Positions 56,958-64,000 of a DNA stretch of 64,000 nucleotides are shown one piece after another (within the stretch, counting starts at the first letter, position 1; the number at the start of each line of letters is the position of its first letter). Where the stretch lies: assembly GCF_014203535.1 (NCBI RefSeq), contig NZ_JACHJI010000002.1, positions 62,001 through 126,000 of the forward strand. Reading direction: 5' to 3'. The notes below the pieces were generated by a model that was not told where the DNA came from, did no database searches, and saw only the letters and a list, made by a program, of their open reading frames with translations. This DNA comes from Streptomyces griseomycini. Lineage in GTDB: Bacteria > Actinomycetota > Actinomycetes > Streptomycetales > Streptomycetaceae. The position numbers and the translations under genes were made by a program.

Positions 56958-58130
56958 GTGTCAGGAATGCTTCTGCGTCTGGTGTGTACGGCGGCGGTGG
57001 CGGCCGGGACCGTTCTCGCACCCGCGCCCGCGACGGCCGTTCCCGAACCGGACGGCCCCGGTGACCGCTCCGTCGCCGAACTGCTGACGGACCTTCAGTC
57101 CCTGTACCGGGAGGCCGAGAAGGCCACCGAGGCCTACAACGGCACCGAGGAACGGCTGGAGAAGCAGCGCGCCGAGACCGAGCGGCTGGAGGCCGCCCTC
57201 GCCCGGGCCCGGCTCTCCCTGCACGACAGCCGGGGCGCGGCCGGGCGGCTGGCCCGGCAGCAGTACCAGAGCAGTACCGGGATCTCCCCGTACGTCCGTC
57301 TGCTGCTCGCGCGCGATCCGCAGGGCGCCCTCGACCAGGGCCACGTGATCGGGCAGTTGGCGCGGGAACGGGCCCAGACGGTGGACCGGCTGACCGGCGA
57401 CGAGGAGGAGGCCGACGAGCTGGCCCGCCGGGCGCGCGCGGCCCTCGACGCCCGGCTCGCCCTCACCGAGCGGCGCCGGAAGGAGCGGGACGAGGTGCTC
57501 GGGCGGCTCCGCGAGGTCGAGGAACTGCTCGCCTCGCTCACCGACGAGGAGCTGGCCGCGCTGGCCGAGCTGGAGCGGTCCGAGGTGGCCCGGGACCAGG
57601 AGGAACTGCTCGCCTCCGGTGCGCTCGGCGACGCGCGCCCGCCCACCGCGGCGGGCGACCGGGCGGTGCGGTACGCCGTGGAGCAGCTCGGGAAGCCGTA
57701 CGAGTGGGGTGCGGAGGGACCGGAGAGCTACGACTGCTCGGGGCTGACCTCCGAGGCGTGGGGCGCAGCCGGGACGCCGATCCCCCGGACCAGTCAGGAG
57801 CAGTGGGCGCGGCTGGAGCGCGTCCCGCTCCGGGAGCTGCGGCCGGGGGACCTCGTCGTGTACTTCCCCGAGGCCACGCACGTCGCCCTCTACCTCGGCG
57901 ACGGCATGGTGGTGCAGGCTCCCCGGCCCGGCGCGAGGATCAAGGTCTCCCCCATCGCGGCCAACCCGGTCCTGGGCGCCGTACGCCCCGACCCGGACGG
58001 GGAGCCCCTGCGGCGGTACGTGCCGCCCGAGCTCCCCGAGGGGGCGACGGAAGGGTCCGACGAGGGGTACGCGGGGTACGCGGCGCCCACGGCGGAACCG
58101 GCGGGGCGGACGGGGCCCGCCGCCCCGTAG
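56958..58130 (+). CDS. Secreted NlpC/P60 peptidoglycan hydrolase
   Basis: A 390-residue cell-wall endopeptidase, RipA-like in layout. A signal peptide (~1-29, ending APATA) is followed by a long coiled coil (~35-215, Glu/Arg/Leu heptads such as LLTDLQSLYREAEKATEAYNG). The C40 NlpC/P60 domain (~235-350) follows, with the catalytic Cys260 in YDCSGLTSEAWG and the His in ATHVALYLGDG. The C-terminal tail is Gly/Pro/Ala. Start GTG with GGAGG seven bases upstream. It cuts within stem peptides; regulation by the coiled coil is known from RipA. Confidence 0.92.
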   Translation: MSGMLLRLVCTAAVAAGTVLAPAPATAVPEPDGPGDRSVAELLTDLQSLYREAEKATEAYNGTEERLEKQRAETERLEAALARARLSLHDSRGAAGRLARQQYQSSTGISPYVRLLLARDPQGALDQGHVIGQLARERAQTVDRLTGDEEEADELARRARAALDARLALTERRRKERDEVLGRLREVEELLASLTDEELAALAELERSEVARDQEELLASGALGDARPPTAAGDRAVRYAVEQLGKPYEWGAEGPESYDCSGLTSEAWGAAGTPIPRTSQEQWARLERVPLRELRPGDLVVYFPEATHVALYLGDGMVVQAPRPGARIKVSPIAANPVLGAVRPDPDGEPLRRYVPPELPEGATEGSDEGYAGYAAPTAEPAGRTGPAAP

Positions 58131-58192
58131 CCCGCCCGTCCGTGCGGGGGAGCGCGGCGACCGCGGACGCCGTCGGCGCGCCCGGCGCCTGC

Positions 58193-58216
58193 GGGGCCGC
58201 CCGCTCCGGCGGCCCC
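58193..58216. terminator. Bidirectional terminator between NlpC/P60 and the flavoprotein gene
   Basis: GGGGCCGCC-N6-GGCGGCCCC forms a perfect 9-bp stem. An outer 11-bp inverted repeat, CGGCGACCGCG (58155-58165) with its complement (58236-58246), encloses it, giving a nested structure between two converging genes. Confidence 0.75.
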
Positions 58217-58266
58217 CGGCCTCCCCGGTCCCGGGCGCGGTCGCCGACCCGGAACCGCCCGGAGGA

Positions 58267-59529
58267 CTACGCGCCCGTGGCGCCCGAGACCTCCATCAGG
58301 TAGGCCTCCGTCTTCTGCGGGTCGTAGAAGAAGTTCTCGAAGTCGGCCGGGTTGTCGAACCCGTTGGCGAAGCGGTCGGCGACCGGCTGGATCTGGCCGG
58401 CGGCGCCGATGAGGTTCAGGACGTGCTCGGGGGGCGGGGCGAGCATGGCGTTCGTCCACTTGGTGACGTGCCGGGCCGTCTCCCAGTAGCGGTCGAAGGT
58501 CTGCTGCATCCACTCCTCGTCGAACGGCTTGTCGCCGTGCTCGAGGATCGAGGCGAGGTAGGAGGCGGCGCACTTGGACGCCGAGTTGGAGCCCTGTCCG
58601 GTGATCGGGTCGTTGGCGACGACCACGTCGGCCACGCCGAGGACCGCCCCGCCGCCGGGCAGCCGGCCGATGGGGTGGCGGACGGTGGGGGCGTAGCGGC
58701 CGGCCAGGGTGCCGCCGGCGTCGGTCAGTTCGACCTTGGTGGCCCGCGCGTACTCCCAGGGGAGGAACTTCTCCATGAGCTCCAGCGTCAGGGAGAGGTG
58801 CTCCGCCGGGTCCTTGACGTCCTTGAAGACGTCCAGCGGGCCGCCCGGAACGCCCTCCCAGAACAGGATGTCGGCGCGGCCCGAGGTGGTGAACGTCGGC
58901 ATGATGAACATCTCGCCGACCCCGGGGACCAGGTTGCAGCGGACGGCCTCCGTGTCCGGGTGTTCCGGGCGCGGTTCCATCCCGTGGACGTAGGCCACCG
59001 CGAGGGCGCGCTGCGGCTCGCTGTACGGGGAGCGGGAGGCGTCCCGGCCGAACATCTGCACGAGCTCGCCCTTGCCCGCCGAGACGAGCACGAGGTCGTA
59101 CGTGCGCGAGAAGTAGTCGAGGTCGCCGACGGCCGCGCCGTGGATGACCAGCTGGCCGCCGCGCTGGGCGAACGTCTCCATCCAGCCGGCCATCTTCACC
59201 CGCTGGTCGACCGACTGCGCGAACCCGTCGAGCCTGCCCAGCCAGTCGATCGCGCGCTGCGTCGGGCCCGGGTCGTACGAGCCGGGGGCCGCGACCGAGA
59301 CCCCGAGGCCCTGGATCTTCGGGGCCTGGGACTCCCAGAAGTTCAGCTGGAGGTCGCGCTCGTGCTGCAGCGCCGTGTGGAACATGCACTGCGTCGACAT
59401 CACCCGTCCGGTGCGGATCTCGTCCGCCGTCCGGTTGGACATCAGGGTGACCTCGTACCCGTGCGACTGGAGGCCGAGGGCGAGCTGGAGACCGGACTGA
59501 CCGGCTCCGACGACGAGTATCTTCCGCAT
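58267..59529 (-). CDS. FAD monooxygenase, styrene/indole monooxygenase (StyA) type
   Basis: A 420-residue flavoprotein. It begins MRKILVVGAGQSGLQLALGLQ, the FAD-binding GxGxxG fold, and contains ADVVVANDPITGQGSNSASKC, where the family has its second FAD-binding DG/GD-like motif, and GRLPGGGAVLGVAD. It lacks its own NAD(P)H-binding domain and would need FADH2 from a separate reductase (StyB), which is not encoded in this window. It lies 13 nt after cvnD with no terminator, so it is the last gene of the conservon transcript. The substrate is unknown. Other conservons are followed by P450s, so an oxidative output of the operon is a family pattern. Confidence 0.85.
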   Translation of the reverse strand: MRKILVVGAGQSGLQLALGLQSHGYEVTLMSNRTADEIRTGRVMSTQCMFHTALQHERDLQLNFWESQAPKIQGLGVSVAAPGSYDPGPTQRAIDWLGRLDGFAQSVDQRVKMAGWMETFAQRGGQLVIHGAAVGDLDYFSRTYDLVLVSAGKGELVQMFGRDASRSPYSEPQRALAVAYVHGMEPRPEHPDTEAVRCNLVPGVGEMFIMPTFTTSGRADILFWEGVPGGPLDVFKDVKDPAEHLSLTLELMEKFLPWEYARATKVELTDAGGTLAGRYAPTVRHPIGRLPGGGAVLGVADVVVANDPITGQGSNSASKCAASYLASILEHGDKPFDEEWMQQTFDRYWETARHVTKWTNAMLAPPPEHVLNLIGAAGQIQPVADRFANGFDNPADFENFFYDPQKTEAYLMEVSGATGA

Positions 59530-59542
59530 ACGGGGGTGTCTC

Positions 59543-60181
59543 CTACTCGGGGGTTTCGTCGAGCGCGTGGCCCACCAGGGCCAGGAGGGTCTCGATCACG
59601 GAGATCCGGCGGCGCGCGTCCATGATCATGACAGGTATGTGCTGCGGGATGGTCAGGGCCTCCCGCACGTCCTCCGGCTCGAACAGCTCGCTGCCGTCGA
59701 AGTGGTTGACCGCGACGACGTACGGCAGCCCGCAGCTCTCGAAGTAGTCCAGCGCCGGGAAGCAGTCCTTCAGGCGCCGGGTGTCGGCCATGACGACCGC
59801 GCCGATCGCACCGCGCACCAGGTCGTCCCACATGAACCAGAACCGCTGCTGACCGGGCGTGCCGAAGAGGTAGAGCACGAGGTCGTCGTCGAGCGTGATG
59901 CGGCCGAAGTCCATGGCCACGGTGGTGGTGAGCTTGCCCGGCGTGGCGGTGAGGTCGTCGGTCTCCTCGCTCGCCTCGGTCATCAGCGCCTCGGTCTGCA
60001 GGGGCGTGATCTCCGAGACGGAGGTGACCAGCGTGGTCTTGCCGACGGCGAAGCCGCCCGCCACGACTATCTTCGTGGCGACCGGGGCGCGGGTGCGGTC
60101 CGTCTGCCAGGGCTGCAACGGCTCGCCGTCCTCGACGAGCGGGGAGACGCCTCGGGCGGCGTCAGAGACGACGGAGTCCAC
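59543..60181 (-). CDS. cvnD: Conservon GTPase (CvnD)
   Basis: A 212-residue Ras-like GTPase of the CvnD family. The P-loop GGFAVGKTTLVTSVSE (~41-56), the switch-like LYLFGTPGQQRFWFMWDD and the base-recognition VAVNHFDG are all present. The N-terminal ~35 residues are specific to conservons. Start GTG overlaps the cvnC end by 20 nt. CvnA-D proteins in S. coelicolor form a membrane complex resembling eukaryotic G-protein-coupled receptor systems. Confidence 0.93.
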   Translation of the reverse strand: MDSVVSDAARGVSPLVEDGEPLQPWQTDRTRAPVATKIVVAGGFAVGKTTLVTSVSEITPLQTEALMTEASEETDDLTATPGKLTTTVAMDFGRITLDDDLVLYLFGTPGQQRFWFMWDDLVRGAIGAVVMADTRRLKDCFPALDYFESCGLPYVVAVNHFDGSELFEPEDVREALTIPQHIPVMIMDARRRISVIETLLALVGHALDETPE

Positions 60182-60590
60182 TCAGCACCCTTTCCAGCAG
60201 CGCGCGGTCCGGGCGGCCCGTGCCGTGGCCGGTTCCCGTTCCGTAGACACGGATCCTTCCCTGGTCCGCGAGGTCGCTCAGGAGCACGCGGACCACGCCG
60301 AGCGGCATCTTCAGCAGCGCGGCGATCTCGGCCACCGTACGCATCCGGCGGCACAGTTCGACGATGGCCCGGGTCTCCGGCATGATCGCCGACAGCCCGC
60401 CGCTCGTCAGTTCCCTGCGCTCCTCGGCGGCCTCCAGCGCGGCCGTGCTCGCCGTGCTCGCGACGAACGTCTCCACGAGCAGGACGTGGCCGAAGCGGGT
60501 GCGCCCGCCGGTGAGCGAGTAGGGGCGGACCCGGGCGGGTTTGCGGTCACCGCCGCGGACCGGGAGCCGTTTCCTGGGCGTACTGCTCAT
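60162..60590 (-). CDS. cvnC: Conservon DUF742 protein (CvnC)
   Basis: A 142-residue protein of the DUF742 family, core RPYSLTGGRTRFGHVLLVETFV and a winged-helix-like segment ETRAIVELCRRMRTVAEIAALLKMPLGVVRVLLSDLADQGRI. The motif resembles a DNA- or protein-binding wing. ATG overlaps the cvnB stop (ATGA) and its end overlaps cvnD. Its role inside the conservon is not known. Confidence 0.92.
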   Translation of the reverse strand: MSSTPRKRLPVRGGDRKPARVRPYSLTGGRTRFGHVLLVETFVASTASTAALEAAEERRELTSGGLSAIMPETRAIVELCRRMRTVAEIAALLKMPLGVVRVLLSDLADQGRIRVYGTGTGHGTGRPDRALLERVLSGLRRL

Positions 60591-61090
60591 CGGGGACTCC
60601 CGGTGGACTCGGTCTCCAGGGACTTGCGCAGCTCGCTGCGGAGTTCGGGGGTGAGGACGTGGCCGGCCCGGCCGACGAACAGGGCCATGTGGTACGCCAC
60701 CACGCTCATGTCGCAGTCCGCGGAGCCGTGCACGCCGAGCAGCGAGCCGTCGCTGATCGACATCACGAACAGGCTGCCCTCGTCCATCGCGACCATCGTG
60801 TGCTTGACCGGACCGAAGTCCATCAGCTTCGAGGCGCCGACGGTGAGGCTGCCGATGCCGGAGACGACGGTGGCCAGATCGGCGGCGGAGCCGCGCGGGC
60901 CGGTACGGGGCTCCGTCCTGGCCTCGCGGGCCTCCGTGTTCCGTGCGTGGTCGGAGGAGAGGAGCAGCAGGCCGTCGGAGGAGACCACCGCGACCGAGAG
61001 GATGCCTGGCACCTCCTCGACGAGGTTGGTCAGCAGCCAGTGCAGGTTGCGGGCCTCACTGCTCAGTCCGAAGGTACTGGGCGCGGTCAA
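60587..61090 (-). CDS. cvnB: Conservon roadblock/LC7 protein (CvnB)
   Basis: A 167-residue roadblock-fold protein: RNLHWLLTNLVEEVPGILSVAVVSSDGLLL, then KLMDFGPVKHTMVAMDEGSLFVMSISDGSLLGVHG. Roadblock proteins in bacteria act on partner GTPases, as MglB acts on MglA; the partner here is CvnD. TTG start overlaps the cvnA stop (TTGA). Confidence 0.93.
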   Translation of the reverse strand: MTAPSTFGLSSEARNLHWLLTNLVEEVPGILSVAVVSSDGLLLLSSDHARNTEAREARTEPRTGPRGSAADLATVVSGIGSLTVGASKLMDFGPVKHTMVAMDEGSLFVMSISDGSLLGVHGSADCDMSVVAYHMALFVGRAGHVLTPELRSELRKSLETESTGSPR

Positions 61091-64000
61091 CTGCTTGCCT
61101 CCTCGACGGTGCCCCCCGTGGTTTCTTCGGTTGTGGCGGGTGCGGCGGACGGGACCTGGTGCCGGCCCGTCTGCTCGGCGATCTCGGCCTCGACGTCCCG
61201 GCGACCGGCCTCCGCCCCCTGACGGAAGCCGCCGAGGCGGCGGCGCAGCGCCTCGGCGTCCACGGAACCGGTGCGCGGTCGTGGGGCCTGGACGGGTGTG
61301 GTGATCTTCGGTGTGCGCTTGGGCAGCCCCTTGGCGGTGACGGGCTCGTCCTCCACCGGCGGCCCGTCGGGCACGCGCGCGTGCTCGCCGGACGGTCCGT
61401 GCCCGGCACCGGCTTCGGCCCCCCGACCGGCACCGGCGGCCGTCGGCCCGGACTGCGACGGGGCACCCGCACCCGCGGGAGCACCGGACGCGGCCCGGGG
61501 CACGTCAGCGGCGGCCGCGTGCTCGCCGGACGGTCCGTGCCCGGCACCGGGAGCGGTCCAGGCTTCGGCTTCGGCGGCGGCCGTGTGCCCGGTCTCGTCG
61601 GGGGCGGGCGCGGTTCCCGGTGCGGCCGGCGTGTCGTCGGCCGCGTCCGCCGGGGACGGGATCAGCAGCTCCATCGTGGTCTCGGCGGCTCGCTGGGACG
61701 GCACCGCAGCGCCCTCCGCGTCCGTGTCCCCGTCACCTGCCGGCTCCGCCGCGGACTCCGCGTCGTGGCTCCGGGCACGCTCCCCCACGGCGTCCCCGGC
61801 ACCGCCGCTCCCGGGCTCCGCACCGGTGCCGTCCGCCGGCTCCGTGCCGGTCCCCTCCGGGGCGCCCGCCTCCGCGGCCCCCTGGCGGCGCACGGTCTTC
61901 TCCGCGAGGGCGACCAACGGGTCGCCGCCCTCCCGGCGGCCGGGCAGCACGTTGGAGTTGGCCTCGGCGTCGGCGCCCGGGAGGGAGAAGGTGTGGGTGC
62001 CGCCGGCGACGGGACCGGAGGCGGGGACCGCGGCGGGCCCGGCGGGCGCGAGCAGGGTCTTGGGCAGGACCACGACCGCGGCGATGCCGCCCTGCTTCTG
62101 CTTCCGCAGCTGGACCCGCACCCCGTGCCGGTGGGCGAGCCGGGAGACGACGTACAGGCCGAGGCCGAGACCGTCCTCGCCCTCCTGGTCGTAACCGTCC
62201 TCCGGGTCGAACTCGGACAGGCGGGAGTTGAGCCGTTCCAGCCGCTCCGCGGTCATGCCGATGCCCTCGTCCTGCACGGAGAGCATGACCTCGCCGTTCT
62301 CCAGCAGCCAGCCGGAGACCTCGGCGGGCAGGTCGGGCGGGGAGAACGAGGTGGCGTTCTCCAGGAGTTCGGCCAGCAGGTGGGACAGGTCGTCCGCGGC
62401 GAACCCGGCGATGTGCGCGTGCGGCGGCAGCGCGGCGATCCGGACCCGCTCGTACCGCTCGATCTCGCTGACCGCGGCCCGCACGACGTCGACGAGCGGG
62501 ACGGGACCCGCCGTGTGCCGGCCGTGCTCGGTGCCGGCCAGGACGAGGAGGTTCTCGCTGTGCCGGCGCATGACCGTGGCGAAGTGGTCGAGCTTGAACA
62601 GGGTGGCCAGGCGCTCCGGGTCGTCCTCGCGCTCCTCCAGGCCCTCGATCACGCCGAGCTGCCGCTCGACCAGTCCGAGGGTGCGCAGCGCCAGGTTGAC
62701 GAAGGTGCCGCCGATGCCGGTGCGCAGCCGCTCCAGTTGCTCGGCGGTCCCGGCGAGTTCGGCGCGCAGTTCCTCACGGGCGTCGGCCATCTTCTGGCGC
62801 TGGCCGACGAGGTGCCTGCGGTCGGCCTCCAGGGTGGCGACCCGCTCGGTGAGGCCGGCGGCGTGCGCGTGCAGGGCGTTGACGGAGCGGACGACCTGGG
62901 CGAACTCGTCGTTGCGGCCGGTGAAGGTGATCGGCTCCTCGGTGCCGGGGTTCTCCGCCTCGGCGAGGCGGGCGGAACCGCGGCGCAGCACGGAGAGCGG
63001 GCGGGTGAGGGTGCGGGCCATCGCGGTGGCGACGCCGACGGCGAGCAGCATCAGGGCGCCGAGGACGGCGACGCGGATCTCCAGTGCGGTGACGTCGTCG
63101 TCGCGCAGCTGGGCGAGGTCCTTGGTGCGCTGGTCGAACAGCGCCGACTCCGCCCCGCGCATCGTCTCGACGCGCGCGGTGAGGGCGGCCCGGAGCTTCT
63201 TCGGGTCGGTGCCGAGTTCGTCGTCGGAGAGCGTCGGCTCGTCGGTGAGCCTCGCGAGGTACTTGTCGGCGGAGTCGACCTCGGGGCCGGTGACCGTGGA
63301 GTCGTAGGAGGTGCGGGCGGCCTTGGGCGCGGTGTCGCGGAAGTCGGCGAGGGCGGCGTCGGAGCGCAGCCGGGCCTGGAGCGCGGCGGCGGTCAGCGCG
63401 TCGCGCCGCTCGGCGTCGGCGTCCGAGGTGGTGGTGGACGTGGACGGCAGGCCGGTGATCGGGTCGATCACGGTCTGCGTGGTGCTCGGCACGTTCAGCG
63501 CGGCGAGCAGCAGTCCGCGGGTGGCGGCGGCCTGCTGGACGGCGGAGTCCAGCTCGGCGAGCGCGTACGTTCCGGAGCCCGCGCGGGGCGGGGTCTGCTG
63601 GGCGAGCCGCTCGGCGAGCCGGTGCAGCTGGGTGATGGCGGTGGAGTACGCCTGGTGCGCCTCGAGCGCGCTGCTCTTGCCGGTGAGCGCGGCGCGGCGG
63701 ACGGCCGCGACGGCGTCGAGGTCGTCGCGCAGGGCGTCCTCGGTGTCGGTGTCGGCGCGCAGTTCCTCGACCTGCCGGTCGACGCGGGCGCTGTGCTCCT
63801 CCGACGGGGCCTTGGACTTGGGCCGGCCGGCCGCGATGTAGGAGGTGACGTCGTCGCGCTCGTCGGCGAGGGAGTGGGCCAGGGCGAGGGCGTCCTGGGT
63901 CTGCTCGGCGAGCGTCACCAGCTCCTGCGAGTCCTTGAGTTCGGCGGAGGCCGCCAGCACGGACGGCGCCCCGGCGCCGGCGATCGCGGCGGCCACCACG
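61087..64000 (-). CDS. cvnA: Conservon histidine kinase-like sensor (CvnA), 5' end missing
   Basis: At least 970 residues; the frame is open at the right edge, so the true N-terminus is outside the window. The visible start is a membrane segment (AAAIAGAGAPSV), followed by a helical extracytoplasmic nitrate/nitrite-sensing-like domain (~20-295), a second membrane helix (~308-330), HAMP, a coiled coil, and a HATPase domain with LLENATSFSPPD, DEGIGM and GLGLYVVSRLAHRHG. No clear HisKA phospho-His box is visible, which is typical of CvnA. The C-terminal ~300 residues are a Pro/Ala/Glu-rich disordered tail. Overlaps cvnB by four bases. Confidence 0.93.
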   Translation of the reverse strand, partial: VVAAAIAGAGAPSVLAASAELKDSQELVTLAEQTQDALALAHSLADERDDVTSYIAAGRPKSKAPSEEHSARVDRQVEELRADTDTEDALRDDLDAVAAVRRAALTGKSSALEAHQAYSTAITQLHRLAERLAQQTPPRAGSGTYALAELDSAVQQAAATRGLLLAALNVPSTTQTVIDPITGLPSTSTTTSDADAERRDALTAAALQARLRSDAALADFRDTAPKAARTSYDSTVTGPEVDSADKYLARLTDEPTLSDDELGTDPKKLRAALTARVETMRGAESALFDQRTKDLAQLRDDDVTALEIRVAVLGALMLLAVGVATAMARTLTRPLSVLRRGSARLAEAENPGTEEPITFTGRNDEFAQVVRSVNALHAHAAGLTERVATLEADRRHLVGQRQKMADAREELRAELAGTAEQLERLRTGIGGTFVNLALRTLGLVERQLGVIEGLEEREDDPERLATLFKLDHFATVMRRHSENLLVLAGTEHGRHTAGPVPLVDVVRAAVSEIERYERVRIAALPPHAHIAGFAADDLSHLLAELLENATSFSPPDLPAEVSGWLLENGEVMLSVQDEGIGMTAERLERLNSRLSEFDPEDGYDQEGEDGLGLGLYVVSRLAHRHGVRVQLRKQKQGGIAAVVVLPKTLLAPAGPAAVPASGPVAGGTHTFSLPGADAEANSNVLPGRREGGDPLVALAEKTVRRQGAAEAGAPEGTGTEPADGTGAEPGSGGAGDAVGERARSHDAESAAEPAGDGDTDAEGAAVPSQRAAETTMELLIPSPADAADDTPAAPGTAPAPDETGHTAAAEAEAWTAPGAGHGPSGEHAAAADVPRAASGAPAGAGAPSQSGPTAAGAGRGAEAGAGHGPSGEHARVPDGPPVEDEPVTAKGLPKRTPKITTPVQAPRPRTGSVDAEALRRRLGGFRQGAEAGRRDVEAEIAEQTGRHQVPSAAPATTEETTGGTVEEASS

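Overview
The window is high-GC DNA with the codon use of Streptomyces. GTG and TTG starts are common, third codon positions are almost always G or C, and stop/start overlaps of the ATGA/GTGA type recur. Gene content and order in the first 31 kb (chitinase with its two-component pair, ATP synthase, prfA/prmC/rpmE, rho, thr and lys genes) match, from memory, the S. coelicolor block around SCO5351-SCO5378. The species itself cannot be fixed from the sequence.

Region 1 (1-31.2 kb) is conserved core. A sensor kinase/regulator pair (chiS-chiR type) precedes a secreted family-18 chitinase (chiC) whose promoter carries two 12-bp DasR-like repeats. On the minus strand follow a DUF2550 membrane protein, the complete atp operon (atpI-B-E-F-H-A-G-D-C), a WecA/MraY-type sugar-phosphate transferase, a glyA paralog, and a translation cluster (rpmE, prfA, prmC, sua5, and a phosphatase-fold protein lacking its nucleophile). 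An LCP cell-wall ligase, rho with a structured leader, and the lysA-hom-thrC-thrB amino-acid genes complete it. An ArgS-like protein with no catalytic motifs (NrtL) and a lone receiver-domain protein close the block at tRNA-Arg(CCG).

Region 2 (31.2-38.4 kb), just past the tRNA, is more accessory. It holds an LRV/HEAT-like repeat protein, a MerR regulator with its operator and an apparently leaderless oxidoreductase, an HxlR regulator divergent from an NTF2-like protein, two membrane-anchored proteins (one with a TTA codon) and a lipoprotein.

Region 3 (38.4-53.5 kb) is dominated by envelope and signalling genes. It begins with a SigE-family sigma factor and a membrane partner. Divergent from these is a sigma-like protein fused to a membrane and exported domain, coupled to a glycosyltransferase-51 protein whose transpeptidase half is dead. 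Then come a ketoacyl synthase with an extra N-terminal domain, Ku, a NERD-like protein, a dual-specificity-type phosphatase, a lipoprotein/orphan histidine kinase pair, a secreted Gly/Asn/Gln-repeat SH3 protein, and a FtsW/RodA plus class B PBP pair.

Region 4 (53.5-64 kb) has a DUF3291 protein, a frameshifted Uma2 endonuclease gene, a diiron oxygenase with a TetR regulator, an NlpC/P60 hydrolase, and a conservon (cvnA-B-C-D) that continues into a styrene-monooxygenase-like flavoprotein. cvnA runs off the right edge. No insertion sequence, integrase, rRNA or CRISPR array was found.
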